Source of the DNA: Cristatella mucedo | Lineage: Eukaryota > Bryozoa > Phylactolaemata > Cristatellidae | Direction: 5' to 3' | NCBI GenBank assembly: GCA_009760855.2 | Contig: WPIO01000136.1 | Span: forward strand, 144,001 to 200,000 | DNA: 56,000 nt | Notes under the pieces: generated by a model | Database searches by the model: none | The model's input: only the letters and a program-made list of their open reading frames with translations | Told to the model about the DNA's origin: nothing | Translations under genes and position numbers: made by a program | Part shown: positions 33,480 through 46,133 of the stretch, one piece after another | Layout of the letters: each line of letters opens with the position of its first letter | Numbering within the stretch: the stretch's first letter is position 1

Positions 33480-34317
33480 GTAACGTACATGAAAGCTAGC
33501 ACTTCGCATTCAACCAAGATTTATTGCTTAACAACTAAGATGACCGGACTTACCACCATGCCTACCTAGGTCAGGTCAAGGGTCGAATCCGTGACTCCAT
33601 TCTCAGGAGAATGGACAAAGTGACATCTGAATCCGAGACGGTGTCCGGTAGTTAGTCCGTGCAGCTTCGACGCAACGCTCACGTCGTGCACCTAAATCAC
33701 GCACCATAATGCTGGCGAGAAAGCCAGGTGCACACTGACCGTGTGAGCAAAAATGCAATAAAACGTCTTCCGAAGCGTGAATGAGCCTCTCCAGAGCGAA
33801 GGTGCAGCATTTTCTGCAGTGGTTTGACAATGGAGTGACCGTCATTTCCGTGTGTAGGTTTATTTACTGAGCAAATGACTTCCTTCGCTACCACTTAAAC
33901 AAAAAATTGAGCTCTCCAGCTAATCAATAAGTCCGGGCAAATATAGCAAAGCCTGTGTAAGCTGTGGTTGTAAGGAGAACTTTAATTGTTTGGAAACTGG
34001 GTTAAGGTGGGAGCGAATCATATGCGGCTGCTCTGCAGCAAGACAGCTGCTGGTTGAATACTGGCGATCCCTTTTTTAGAACCTTATTGTCAGAGAAGAG
34101 ACATCCGGTCACTTTACTGCAAGTAAGCTAAAGGCTAATTAAATAAATTTAAATTATGATTTATATTACCAGTTTTAAAATCCATTGAAATAAATATGTT
34201 GGAACAACAACTAGTATATGTTAGGCTCATTTGCAGACTTCCATGAACGCAGCACTGTTTTAAAGGAGATAATTTGAGCATCACTGCTACTTGAAACGTA
34301 TGCAATATAATGTAATG
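33480..34317 (+). repeat. Array unit copy, upstream half
   Basis: Follows the previous unit head to tail. It has the CAACCAAGATTTATTG start, GGTCAAGGGTCGAATCC, CCAGGTGCACACTG, an AATAAAAC in the TATA position (about 33758), CAGCATTTTCTGCAGTGG and AGCTAATCAATAAGTC. The signal exon region (ATGCGGCTGCTCTGCAGCAA at 34021) stops at TGA after 11 codons. The match to the unit intron ends at a family B insertion at 34318. Confidence 0.7.
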
Positions 34318-34570
34318 TAACTCCTTCATTAACTCCACAACGCCACAAAGAGTATGTTGGTGATACACAGGAGAGTTTCTTATGGCAAACTCACAGCCTA
34401 TGCGGCTATCGGTACGCATAGGGAGTATAACAGACTTCATCTCACTCAACAAAGAAAAAGTAAGAAGCATGGCAGCGTCAGGAGAGTAGTTGAAGTAGTA
34501 TGTACCCGGAAGGAGCATGTCATGACCACTGAAAAGGATGTGTCAGAGTCAGAAGCAGGTGAGTATCTGT
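34318..34570 (-). mobile_element. Family B 3' fragment, minus strand
   Basis: Reverse complement of the family B 3' region (AACTCCACAACGCCACAAAG, CTCACAGCCTATGCGGCT). Confidence 0.75.
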
Positions 34571-34914
34571 CCTCGCATATCAGACGTGGATGCGACTTCC
34601 ACACTATAGGACCAATAGAGCAAAAAATTCTGTTGCCGACAGTCTTGGAGATAAGGAATAGAACTAATTTAATATAACTTAATAACTAATAATGTATCAT
34701 TAAAAATCATATTTAATTATAATTACTAATATATTATTATATAATTTATAATTACATTATAAGATAATATAATTAATTAATTAGCTAATTTATATTCGAT
34801 ACAGGAGCCAAATGCAGGGAGCGGCTGAAATTGGTGCGGCAATTCAGCCAGCAATGAAAAAACAGCGGTGGGCTTTGTGGGTCAGCGTGACAAAACTTAA
34901 CTCTGTATCCAGTG
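34571..34914. repeat. AT-rich stretch with ATTAAT words
   Basis: 34675-34800 is nearly all A and T. No gene seen on either side. Confidence 0.6.
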
Positions 34915-37330
34915 ATCAATTACACTGATCAAGTCGAGGCAGAACTAAGCGGCTAGTAGAAACCATTGCAGGCCAATATGAAAAACGGCTCACAATAGTA
35001 CGTAAGGATTGAACGTGCTGGCTAGCTGCAGAAGCAGTCTTCGGAGTTTGACTTTTAAAATGTAGGCAGATGTCGAAACAAACTCCTGCATTTCGAGAAC
35101 TTGGTGATGGTCGCACAACAGCATCACCTATCAGAAGAGCGAAGCCTTCTAATCCAGCCGCACGCTTAAGGTGTCCTATGAGCAGCAGTTCAGTTTTGTC
35201 GTCCTGTAGATTCCCGAAATTTTCCGACATGCAGGATGGAATATCAGACTGGTAAGCATTTAGTTTATCAGTTGCTGCCGGAGATTCCGACTGTTTAAAA
35301 ATGACAGAAAACAGCTGATGGTCGTCAGCATAAAAGTGATATCATATTCCATGTTTAATAATCACTTTCCCCAGAGGTTTACTACAAATGGAGAACAGCA
35401 TGAGACCGAGGACGGACCCTTGACGGACTCCACAGGTGAGCGGTCTTGTGGGTTAATCTGACCCCCACACGACTCGGATTGAACACAATCAGAGAACTAA
35501 GACCTACACCAAGGGAGTGCCCCATCTGCCAGACTGCTCGTTGTTCTTAATCAATCAAGCAGGACACCTTGATCAATGCTGTCGAAGGTAGCTGATAGAT
35601 CTAGCACAGCTAGGGCAGTGACATTCCCATCATTGCTGGGGCATAGAATGTCCCGGTAACACGGAGGAGAGCAGTTTCATTAAAGTGCTGTATCTTGAGC
35701 TCCGCTTGAAATTGTTTTGATTTTTCATAATTTAACAACATGGCATCAGCTGGTTAGCTACAACTTTGCTATCAACTTTGAAAAGGAAGTGAAACTGGGC
35801 GATAGTCTGCAAGGACCTCTGTATTTAATCTAGGAGTTTTAGTATCGGTATAACTATTTCTAATATAAAGGTCTTGGATACGACCTCTTTTTCCAAATAA
35901 GCATTGCAAATGTCGGTTGGCAGGGGTAGGTTGGTATGAGAGTGAATACTGCAGAGATGGCAGTTCTGGGTCTTTGGGAAACAAGCTCTTATTACTAGAC
36001 CTTAGTAACGTAGCCACATTGCCTGCAGCAACACCGGAAAATACTCAAGGAAGGTCACAGATTGCGATTCAGGAAATTAGTCAGTAGGAAGGGGTCCTTT
36101 AGAGGTAGGAATGTGCACAATTGTTTCGGTAAAGAAGACTACAAACCTTTCAGCTTTGCGGTTGATATCTAGGGAGTCACACCTCTCAGGATTGGCAAGT
36201 AAATTGTTTACTGTCTTATAAATCTGTTTTGGGTCAGAAAGGAAGGAATACAGTTTTCGAATGACAAAAGAAGCCCTGGTTCTTAAGCTTTCGGATGTAC
36301 ACTCAAAAGAGTTCTTTGAAATTGACTAGATCTTGCTCAAAACCAATTTCTGAAAACGGCGGTCAAGCCTTAGCTTAACATTGTGCATCTTTTGAATTTT
36401 TTTGTAAAACTGAAAGGAATGTCAACGACACTGTACATGAACAAAATTTATGAGAGCAGGCTTTTCAAGAGCACACCAAAGTGTCATATAATTCTACTTC
36501 AGTGAGAGTATCGAAATTCTCGGCGAGTATGGGTGCAGATCAAGAAAACCTGCATCGCATAAAGATTAAAAAAGTGCATCTCGGTCAATGCTTTTCAAGT
36601 TACTTAGCTGGACAAGTTCGACATTAAACCGTATGTACAACGGAGCATGACCAGTAAGCGAGATCGAGCAATGATGAGAGAAGGCGAGCAGGCACACTAC
36701 AAAGCCAGTCCGGCGGACATCCTTAGTGATCGTGAGATCTAAGATATGGCCACCGACTTTGGTGGTATGATTAACGTGTTGGAACTAACCAAAATCCTGT
36801 AGACAGTCAAGAAATTAGAGGACCTTGCTCTTAATAGGGCTGTCAACGTGAACATTGAAGTATCCAGAAATCAGTAACGGCCTTTTGTGCATAAATAGTT
36901 AGGTACTCCGAAAACTCCTCCATCAGCAAGTTTAGACATCCTTCAGGAGGTCAGTGTATCACTGCAGTAAGGGTACTGTCTTTGATGAGAGCCTGATTTA
37001 AATTTCGTTAGACGATGGCCGATGCATTAGCCAAGCGATTCGTTAACAGCAACCCGCAATAATCCTCGTTAGAATACATGGACTGAAAGGATGAGAAACC
37101 AATCAGGGTGGTCTCAGATATACAGCTACACGAGCAGGGAGTTTGGGTAAGCAGAAGTGTATCTCGCTTCTCCTGGACAGCCTAATGGCGTGTATACCAT
37201 TCGTTTTTTAGCAAGCGGACACGCAATAGGAAGAATTTAAGAGGGTGTCTAACAAATGAGCGACGCCGATTCATAGGCTAGCATTCATGTCGGTGTGAAG
37301 CCGGCTGGGAAGAAGCATTCATGTCAAATT
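34915..37330 (-). mobile_element. Family B long degenerate copy, minus strand
   Basis: Runs from the C-terminal region (34915-35250) through the reverse transcriptase (35260-35700; HFYADD remnant near 35320-35345, the DLSATFDSIDQ equivalent near 35570-35610) to the endonuclease (about 36600-37100). It is full of stops and indels and is 5'-truncated or diverged after about 37330. Confidence 0.75.
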
Positions 37331-37474
37331 GAATAAGACCTAAGTTATTGTCGCTGATCGATGTTTAACAGCATACTGAGCACAATGCAGTCGAGCTACT
37401 TCTTCAATGGGTGCTAATCAGCTCTTTAAACTTACATAGGTGTGATAGCCGAGCTGTTGATAAAGCGTATGGAG

Positions 37475-38585
37475 GATAATAATAATAATACACTTGATAT
37501 AACACTCATTGAGAATTAAATCTCTTTCTAGGTGCTTTACATTGCTGCAAAGGAAACACCATCGAATGGTGAGTCGTATCATGCTTGATAAGCAGCATGA
37601 ATGACTTAGTTATGGTTGAAATACCTTGGGTCAGCTTGCACAGTGTCAGAATTCATAAGCATATAAAGAACGAATCACAGGGACCTACTAAATGCTCTCA
37701 TAAATAAGTGCAGTTTTAAGTAATTAGTAAATGTGGTCAAGTCAAGGGATATCGTGACGCAAGTCGGGAGTGAGTTCTAGGCTTTGTTAGCATACAAACT
37801 AAATGCACGGTTTCCAAACGATTCGAGGTTTGAACGAGGTATAGGTAAACAGTGAGATTCCGAAGGGGGTTGGTTCGACGCTTGGCCTAGTGAGTCAGTA
37901 GATCTGATATGTAGGCAGGAGCCAATGAATGACGGAACCTAAAAGTGAGCGGCAGAACATTAAAGTCGATTCATTGCTTGACAGGTCGGCGAGAACGGTG
38001 CAGGTCGTCAAGAAGTGTAGTGAAGTGTTAGCCGTGATGCTCACGACAGACTAGCCTCAGATGCAGATTTTTACATCAGGGGTAAGGGCCTGATTGCCTA
38101 TTCTGGTGCGAGAGCAAGCAGTGAGTGAGAGAAGTCAAGACGGGATACACAAATAAATGGACCAACTCAGATGTGGTATCCTAATTTAAACAAGCCAAAA
38201 TTTCACCAATGTTGTGTAGGTGAAAGTAGTTGGGTTTGATTGTGGAGCAAACGTGGTCGTCTAACGATAGGTCACTATGGAAAGTGAAAACTTGATTTCA
38301 TGCATATTAAACAGTAGATATTATGGCAGAGCCGATTATGAGAGTCGGCCTCTCCACTTTCTGAATTCAGTTGGTTTTCTCATAGCTAGTAAGTTAGTTC
38401 TATCATCAATCAATTTAAGAAAATTTGCTGAAATCCATGTGCATATGTCATCAATACATGCAGCTAGGGAGATGAAAATATTCGTCGTGCTCGAAGGATG
38501 GGAGAGATCAAAGTACAGGTACAACTAAATGTTATCTGCATAGAAGTGATAGCCTAGGTTGTGCTTGGCAATCATATCGGCAAGA
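37475..38585 (-). mobile_element. Family A fragment, minus strand
   Basis: Begins with ATT repeats and the reversed tail (CTCTTTCTAGGTGCTTTAC). It runs back through the C-terminal frame into the reverse-transcriptase core near 38524-38580, where HNLGYHFYADN is still legible. Confidence 0.8.
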
Positions 38586-39180
38586 TGGAGGATGCAGGGA
38601 GGTTCTTACTGACCCGCCAGAGAAGGCTCACCGGTAGCTATCGACTACTGGCGACATTGCACCTTATGCAAAGCAGGTCCCGTTTTGTGTAGCATATACG
38701 ATGGTAGCTTATGAAGAGTCACAGCCAAGATACCAGCGGAACCCGATGGTATAGCTGAGAAATTGGGTAAAGGTATACACCAAGCTAGCATTCTCCAGAG
38801 CCTGCTCTCTAGTTTTGGCAGGAAGAAGAGCTTCCGTGCACGTGTTGATGGTCACAAAGCAGCACCCCTTATTAGAAGATCAAATCGTTCTAAACCAGCC
38901 ACATGCTTGAGGTGTCCTACGAGCAGCAGTCAATTTTTATCGTGTTTAGTTTCGAGAAACTGTTTGACATTCAGGATTGAATCTCAGCAATGCAAGTATT
39001 TATTTTATCAGCTACATCAGCAGATCACTACGACTTGAATGACTTATTCTGCTAAGTATCGTCACCATAAAAGTGACATCAATTTCTATAAGCCTTGATA
39101 AGTTTTCAAATGGTGGAGTATAAAAGTAGAATAGTAACAGATCAAAGTCGGACCCTCAAAAGACTCTAGAGGTGACTTTT
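38586..39180 (-). mobile_element. Family B pieces: 5' leader and 3' region
   Basis: 38586-38770 is the reverse complement of the family B 5' leader (about 41690-41850; GACCCGCC.GAGAAGG, TTTTGTGTAGCATAT). 38810-39180 matches its reverse-transcriptase C-terminal region. The middle of the element is missing. Confidence 0.65.
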
Positions 39181-39224
39181 TAGATTGATAAGGCATTACT
39201 CTAAGTGATGGCTGTAAGCTCCTC

Positions 39225-39370
39225 AACCCTGCCAAGAGACTACTAATATATTCAAGCCGTTTTCTGAGGCCACTTTGACTTGAGGATTTGGCGTATGCCT
39301 TATTTAACTTATATTAGCTGTATTAGGAAATAGTTGCTTACAATCTGAAACTTGTTAACAAAGTGATTGA
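39225..39370 (+). repeat. Array unit intron fragment
   Basis: Shares AATATATTCAAGC, the CGACTTT-like and GCCTTATTT.ACTT words and GGAAATAGTT with 31195-31300. A small island of unit sequence stranded between retrotransposons. Confidence 0.5.
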
Positions 39371-39374
39371 TTGA

Positions 39375-40145
39375 TTGAGTATTGATGTGAATGGACAGAG
39401 ATCTTCCTTAGATCATCTGAAATATCTGGTACCTGGGCGCTTTGTGCGTATCTCGGATCATTACATGGTTTAAAATATCTCTTGTACCGGCGTGATGGTC
39501 AGGCACAACCCAGGCTTTCACTTCTTTCACCACATAGATTACACTCAGCTGTACATCTGCTTTGATCTTTCCGGCATGTGAAATTCTCTCGACCCAATTG
39601 CTGCATGTTTCGATGAAATCCTCACATGGCTGGCAGAAACACTTGCTTAGGTGAATATGGATACTTACAAATCATGGGCCAACCAAGTATGATTCGGATG
39701 TTGCAAAATTGTCCACTCAAAATTAACTCTACCAGCGTCTCTTCTATTGAGTCGGCACCAACGTAGGCGTCCTGTTGCAAAGTGACCCTTCACTAAATGA
39801 CCCTATCAGGTCAACGTTCAAGTCTGCCTGATATCAGCTACGTAACAATACTTGGCATATCGTTCTGTCCATCACGGAATGAAGACAGGCGTGGGCTATT
39901 TTAAAGTCGTTAAAAAAATTCAATGCACAATCTTACAATGACTCGTGGCAATTCAATTCTAACTGATCGGCTCACATCCAATCACATGGTTAAAAAACGA
40001 GCACAAAATTCCATTAGACCAAGGTATTATGGTATCACTCACATTCAATTGCATTTCCCTTTGCAGCAAATGTAAAGCGCCTAGAAAGAGATTAAGTTCT
40101 CTGAGGGCGCTTTATCAAGTACACTATTATTATTTTTATTATTAC
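39375..40145 (+). mobile_element. Family A fragment
   Basis: Starts in the reverse transcriptase (GATGTGAATGGACAGAGATC) and ends with the full tail AAATGTAAAGCGCCTAGAAA and (ATT)n. Internal deletions destroy the frame. Confidence 0.8.
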
Positions 40146-40553
40146 TTGCGTCATTAATGGGCTGTGTGTGGATGACACCAACGCTGATGCGATCTTATGC
40201 TGTAGAAATAATCCTAGTCATATCATCTGAGCGAGCGAGACGTAAGGGAACATAATAGGCAACAATTAAAATCCTGGCTTTCAGCATACATTGATTTGTG
40301 AAACGACTCAGATAACAAGACGTGCCTCTATACCTCTCCTGCTGAGGTCAACAGTTGAGTGCTCGACTCCCGTATCAGGACGACGGAACACGTGACTTCA
40401 TAATCCATAACGATATCCAAGTCTTAAAGCCTCATTGAGGCTTCTACATGCACTTGCCTGGCGGATTGCAACGCCTCCGTCATGCATCTGAATCGCGATC
40501 TATATTGCTTGTGAGCTCGCTAGTTGCACACTGCCTATGGGCACAAGCATCGC

Positions 40554-40560
40554 TATAAAA
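40554..40560 (+). promoter_or_regulatory. TATA box of array unit
   Basis: TATAAAA, kept at the equivalent position at 48623-48629 and as AATAAAA near 33757. It lies 255 bases before the signal-peptide ATG. Confidence 0.45.
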
Positions 40561-40814
40561 TGTTCTGCGATGCATGAATAAGCCTCTCACGAGCAGAAGT
40601 GCTGCATGTTCTCAGCAATTTATCGACAGACGCTGGCATTGAAATTTATAGATTTATATATAAAGTGAAGAAATTGCATTGTTGCTATTAGAACGGAAAA
40701 TTCAACCCACTAAAATAATTAATGACTGCATACAAATATGGCAGAGTCTGTGTGTGCTTTGGCTTTTACGACTGGTTAAACACTGCTGATAGCTGGACTG
40801 CTGTGGCGACGAAA

Positions 40815-40890
40815 ATGAGCTGCTGCTCTGGAGCAAGGTTGCTGCCGGCAGGATACTTACTAGCTCTTTTGTGTTCAGCCTCAAAATCAG
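40815..40890 (+). CDS. Signal-peptide exon, only open phase-1 copy in the array
   Basis: ATG 40815 begins MSCCSGARLLPAGYLLALLC, then SASKSG, with a strong CAG|GTAAGAG donor at 40891 (phase 1). The ASKSG end and phase match the copy II signal exon (NAKSG). The same frame is open from ATG 40722, but the Leu-rich core sets the signal at 40815. No matching next exon was found nearby; the closest phase-1 candidate downstream is the PAN-like exon at 51252. A very long, transposon-filled first intron is possible but unproven. Confidence 0.5.
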
Positions 40891-41610
40891 GTAAGAGACC
40901 GCAATCCGTCAACCTTAATACGTTTGCTATGTATGGCCGACTAGGAAATTAAAATTGCGAGTTTTGCTGTGCGGTTATAAAGCTATTTTAATGAACGTCT
41001 GGGAACGGAAAGTAGTTTAGGTTAGGCTCTTTTGTAGACTGCTATGCAGAAACCAAGGTTTTCATATAGCTTTTTTTAGCTACACTGCTATTTCAAGCTA
41101 AATGACATTTGGAAGGGTCTCAAACGAGCCAACCGACTAATTGAAAATTCAAGTTGGGATCTGGAGCCATTTTTAAGAGAGACTTTAGCGTATGTATTGC
41201 TTGAAAAAAGTGGCTGCGTTAGGAGATACTGCTGAAATTGCGGCGTTGGTTCCTCAAGCGACAGAAAATACGTCATTCGGACCGAGGTGTGGCCTAGGTT
41301 GTAAGTTCGAGCCATAGGGCATAGGTAACGTGCCTAAATAGAGATTAAGTTGGCCTAATGGTGATATGCAAATAAATAGCATTCATTCATTTTATTTACG
41401 TTCAAGAATGCCTACCTTAAACGACTTTCAGTTATAAGGTAGCATTGCGGTGGCATACGTATTAGGCGTCTTACTACAGAATTTAATTTTTGGTATTGTA
41501 AGTTAATGAAAATGGGAACCATAAAGCTGAAAATTTCGGTAATTATTTCAGCGTCTGAAAAAGGCTTACAATAATAAATAGAGCTGCTTGCATGTTATTA
41601 ATCAGGTGAT

Positions 41611-44600
41611 TCCTCCCCGCGCTAAAGAGCGGCCTCGGGCGACTCCTAGCGTAGTGTGGACCTTTACTTTATTTCTCCGTAATACCTTCGGGTATTCCGC
41701 TGCTATCTTCACTATGACTATTTATGAGCTGTCCTCGGATATGCTACACAAAACAGGACCTGCTTAGCATAAGATGCGATGTCGCCATTAGCCGATACCT
41801 ACCGGCGGACCTTCTCCGGCGGGTCAGTGAGAACCTTCCTGCATCCTGCGTTCGCCCTATCAACAGCTAGGCTATCAAACATACGACTCGTAAGTTTAAA
41901 GCGCTGAATAGTACTTGTTGCGGTAGTAGCCCACCCGCCGTAGCCCAGCACGTTGTGAAACGTCGTCCGACGGCCGTTACCAAGGCCCAATTCAAATTCG
42001 AAGAGCCAGCGTCCGCCGGGCCGGACGCAAATGGTAGAGAATACGAGCCACTTCATCGCCGTCGCCCAGTTGTTGGACAGCCTCTTAAATTCCGCCTATT
42101 AAATGTCCACTCGCTAAAAACCAAGGGGTTACTTATCCGCGATCAGGTGGTCCAGGAGAAGCTAGATGCATTTCTGCTTACCGAAACCTGGATGACGCCT
42201 TGTTCCAGTAGCTGTATTTCCGAGACCATCCCACCCGGGGCCTCATTCTATCAGTTTATGCGTTCTGACAAGGTTGGTGGCGGGGTTGCAATTGTTGTTC
42301 GCGAATCGTTTGGCTATAAAATGTGCAGTTTCTTGCATGGGTCATCGTTTGAATCGGTTGCTATCAGTTCTTCATCAAAGACAATGCCTCTCACCGTTTC
42401 GATATACCGGCCTCCTTCTGGCTGTCTAAACTTGTTTATAGAGGAGTTTTCAGAATTCCTCACTAACATATCTATATGTGACAGGCCGTTACTGATTGTC
42501 GGAGACTTCAATATTCACGTTGACAACCCTTGCAACAGCCAGGTCCGCTCATTTCTTGACTGTCTGGAGAATATTGGTTTGGCCCAACACGTTAATCATA
42601 GCACTCACGTCGGTGGCCACATTCTAGATCTCGTGATCACTAAGGATGTCCTCCCTACTGACTTTGTGGTGTGCCCACTGACCATCTCAGATCATTGTTC
42701 GGTTTCGTTTACTGTTCCTGCTACCTCGTACGTACAGGGCAATGTCGATTTTGCCAAATGACGTAACTTACAAAGCATTGACATGGACAAGTTTTTGAAA
42801 TCTGTTTGAGATGCAGGCCTTCTTGATCTGCATTCAGACTCGATCGGCAGCCTCGATACCCTCACTGATGCGATAAACATGACACTCAGGAGTGCTCTTG
42901 ACAAGCGAGCTCCCGTTCGCTCTATCCGTGTTCAAAGTCGTCGAGATTCCTTTCAATTTACAAAAAAACTCCTTAAGATGCGCCGTGTTAAGCCCAGGCT
43001 AGAACGTCGTTTCAGGAAATCGGTGTCTGAGGCAGACCTAGTCAATTTTAAAGACTTCCTTTGAGTTTACACCCGAAAGCTTAAAAAAACCAGGGCTTCT
43101 TTTTTCATTAGAAAGCTGAATTCCTGCCGGTCGGACATTAAACAGATTTGTAAGACAGTAAACCATTTACTGGCCAATGCTGTGAGGTCTGACTCCCCAG
43201 ATATTAAGGGCTCAGCCGAAAAGTTTTCAGCCTTCTCTACTGAAAAAATTGTGCACATTCGTGCCTCCATTAAGCCCCCTCCGGCGAAAGCAATCGCCGT
43301 TCCTCAACCTGCGACCTTTCTTAAAAGGTTCTCCGATGTTTCTGCCTGTGATGTGGCTGTCTTAATAAGGTATAGCAAAAAGAGCTCGTCTCCTGAAGAC
43401 CCTATACCTTCATCTCTGTGGTCTTCACTTGCAGACAAACTTATCCCTGCCGTAATCAAGATTTTTATTGCTTCTTTGGGAAAAGGGGTGATCCCCAAGT
43501 CCTTCAAATCGGCAATCGTTAGACCTATTCTTATAACGCCTGGATTAGACACAGAGGTCCTAGCAAACTATTGTCCATTTTACCTTCCTCCGTTCTTATC
43601 AAAGATTCTTGAAAAAATTGTTGCTAAGCAGCTATTTGAACATATTGAAAATAATGGAATTTCAGAAACATTTCAATTAGGGTTCAAGAGGCAGCACTCC
43701 ACTGAAACTGCTCTCCTCCGTGTTAACAATGACATTCTACGTGGCAACGACGACGGGAATGTCACTGCCCTAGCTCTGCTAGATCAGTCTGCTGCCTTCG
43801 ACACCATTGATTACGAAGTTCTGCTTAAACGATTAAGAACAACGATCGGTCTGGCAGACGAAGTACTGGCGTGGTTTAAATCATACTTGTCTGATCGTGT
43901 TCAATCCGTGTTGTGTGGGGGTCAGGTCTCAGACATGAGAAGGGTCACCTGTGGAGTCCCTCAAGGATCCGTACTCGGTCCCTTGCTGTTCTCCATTTAT
44001 ACACAACCTCTGGGAAAAGTGATTAAAGCCCACGCAAGAGGATATCACTTCTATGCTGACGATACTCTGTTGTATTTGTCATTTAAACAGTCGGAATCTG
44101 CTGCAGCAACTGAGAAACTGAATGCTTGCCTTGCCGATATTCGATCCAGGATGTCGGAAAACTTCCTGAAATTAAATGACGATACAACCGAACTGCTGCT
44201 CATAGGACACCCTAAGCGTATGGCTGGATTAGAAGGCTTTGCTGTTCTAATAGGTGATGCTATTGTGCAACCTTCACCACGTGCTCGTAATCTAGGTGTC
44301 GTGTTCGACAGCTGCCTCAATTTCAAAAGCTTCATTCAGAAGACTGCCTCTACAGCTAGCCATCACATCCGATCCCTATCCAAGATTTGAAGCTGTCTCC
44401 CACAGTGGCTTGTAAACAATTTAACTAGCTCTTTAGTTCTGTCTCGATTTGATTATTGTAATTCCCTTTTGCTGTGCTGCCAAAGAAAGCTATTATGCCA
44501 CTAAAGCGGACTATGAATATGGCTGCAAGGCTGATCTTCAAGTCCCAGCGGTTTGACCATGTGTCACCTTTGCTGAAAGAGCTAGGATGGTTGCCGGTTG

Positions 44601-45088
44601 AGCAAAGGATACAGAGCAAAGTTCTTACGCTGACCCACAAGGCCCGCCACGGCTTGGCTCCTTCATACCTAGCTGAGCTGCTGCATCAGTTTCAGCCTTT
44701 TCGTGCCCTGAGGTCCTGTGTGGACAATAAATTAACTGTCCCATTCCTCTGCTTAAAGACAGTTGGCTACAGAAGCTTTAGCTCTGCAGGTCCTAGACTG
44801 TGGAACTCGCTTCCACAATTCTTACGCAACGACAACTACTCTCCAACTGCCGACGATGGCACATCTTTTTCAGCGGTCCTGAACTGCTACTTCTATGCTA
44901 CTCACTACCTCAACTGCTCTCCTGACTCTGCAATGCTTCCCACTTTCTCTCTGTTGCGTGAGACGAAGTTTGTTGGCTACCAAATGCGTACCGAAAGCCG
45001 CTTAGGCTGTGAGTGAGCTATACAAAACTCTCCTGCGTAACACCTACATGGTCCTTATGACTTTGTGGAGTTACTGACGGAGATACAT
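41611..45088 (+). mobile_element. Family B: most complete copy
   Basis: Inserted in an array unit (unit sequence before 41610 and after about 46290). It has a leader of about 340 bases, an EN-RT frame, and a 3' UTR ending in GACGGAGATACA without the ATT repeats of family A. The same end is seen in copies at 3330, 48294 and 55071. The family differs from A in its tail and shows about the same domain layout. Confidence 0.85.
41955..45016 (+). pseudogene. Family B ORF2: endonuclease plus reverse transcriptase, broken
   Basis: The endonuclease part (41955-42761) has LNVHSLKTK, LTETWM, YRPPSG, GDFNIHVD, GGHILDLVIT and SDHCSV. The reverse transcriptase (43182-44390) has LSKILEKIV, HSTETALLR, DQSAAFDTID, GVPQGSVLGPLLF and HFYADDTLLYL. 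The frame is cut by TGA at 42759, 42807, 43062 and 44388, then shifts by one base before the C-terminal part (44474-45016). The catalytic YADD is intact, so decay is modest. Confidence 0.88.
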
Positions 45089-45469
45089 ATACATATTTAC
45101 TGTGCTCAAGGTAAAAGAATCAGGTTTCAGAAGCGGATAATCCAGTAAAATTATCACAAGAATTCCACTAATGTTCCTTACGACTTAAGCTGGACAGAGT
45201 GATAGGGTTCATTTTAGAAAATAAAAGCAAGCAGCAGCTAAGCAAATCTTAGTAAAAAGAAAAGTTTGCGTGTGTTGAGGCAATAATAAATGACTGGCCT
45301 AGTATTGCGAGATAATCACAAACTTCAGGTCCCAAGCGTGATGTAGTGGCATACAATTTGGCGGCACATTTTTCCAAAAAAGATTGGCCAGCAGTTTTTT
45401 TCATAAAGACACTCAATTTTAAGAGCTCTTGGTCTTATTTTACTAGCAAATGGCTGCGCCTATGTGTAA
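45089..45469. other. Unassigned stretch
   Basis: No unit, element or gene sequence recognised. Confidence 0.4.
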
Positions 45470-45745
45470 AAACTTAAAGTGCATCTACTTAGTACAGCAT
45501 TTAATGGCTCTATGTGATTCGTCATTTGTGTGCGTATACGTGCTGACACGGTGCATGCTAACACAAACCATATATGGGTGCTGACCCAGCCCATGTCACC
45601 TCTAACCATGTCATGCTTGTTGTTATTGAGCATGCTGCCACCAATCATTTAATTATGCTTCCCTTGCAAAAAATTTGAACTGTCTAGGAAGAGAATCAGC
45701 TCTTTCAGTGCTCTGTAACAAATGTACAATGTATTTATTTTATCA
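45470..45745 (+). mobile_element. Family A 3' fragment
   Basis: Carries the 3' UTR words GCTGACACGGTGCATGCT and a decayed tail (CTGTCTAGGAAGAGAATCAG). Confidence 0.75.
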
Positions 45746-45923
45746 TAAGGCTAATCAGGGAAGCTTGCTCTAAAAGCTTGCTAACCAACGTTAGGATGCT
45801 GCCCAGACAGACGTAGACTCTTCTAGAGAGGCAAAGCAAATATTGGATCGTGGATAGCATTGGGATCTCGAGGGGCTGACCTGCCTGTATTGGAGTGCTT
45901 GTAAGGCCGCGTCCCCAAAACGC

Positions 45924-46133
45924 GTGAGGCAAGCGAATGTTGGCCGAAAGGACGCTACAACGACCAGTCAGATGGGCTATTTCGTGATATTTTGTCAGCT
46001 TTCCTCTAGCCGCCCTACAGGTTGTCAGACTTGGCTACGACCTGCCAAGTCGGGGGCTGGCAGCTACTACTCCTGCGACCCAGTGGCTCAGCCTCTGTGC
46101 TCATACAGCCGTTCTGTACTACCAAGCTGGTGA
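45924..46133 (+). other. Cys-containing open frame, unassigned
   Basis: A 69-codon frame with IFCQLSSSRPTGC, SYYSCD and PLCSYS. It stands where the 30.4 kb unit has its PAN-like remnant, and part of the DNA aligns (ATATTTTGTCAGCT with ATATTTGTTAGCT). The donor would be CTG|GTGATT in phase 2. It could be the diverged exon of this unit, but the Cys spacing does not clearly match. Confidence 0.25.

Larger units (their letters stand above)
30400..33480 (+). repeat. Array unit, most complete copy (~3.1 kb)
   Basis: Not split by a large element. In order it has an upstream block (30500-30800), a signal-peptide-like exon ending in CAGGTAAGAG (donor at 30960), an intron region (GTGAGCTATGTGGTAATCTA; CAACCGTCTATCAATATATTC), a SINE 2 copy, a possible PAN-like remnant (31791-31940), a GGTATTTAACAGAAACCGCTGG block, and a 3' block with ACGGCTCAAT. 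The same order is found at 40270-41610 plus 46290-47395, and its upstream half at 33480 and 48330. Confidence 0.75.
40270..41610 (+). repeat. Array unit copy, upstream half (holds intact signal exon)
   Basis: Same order as the 30.4 kb unit up to the ATTAATCAGGTGATT point, where a family B element begins. Matching unit sequence resumes near 46290, after the insertion. Confidence 0.75.

Noticed and set aside
42759-44390. Possible recoding of TGA, since all four stops in the family B frame are TGA
   Set aside because: Family A also carries TAG, the copy I exon carries TAA, and frameshifts accompany the stops. CGA-to-TGA decay explains most of them.
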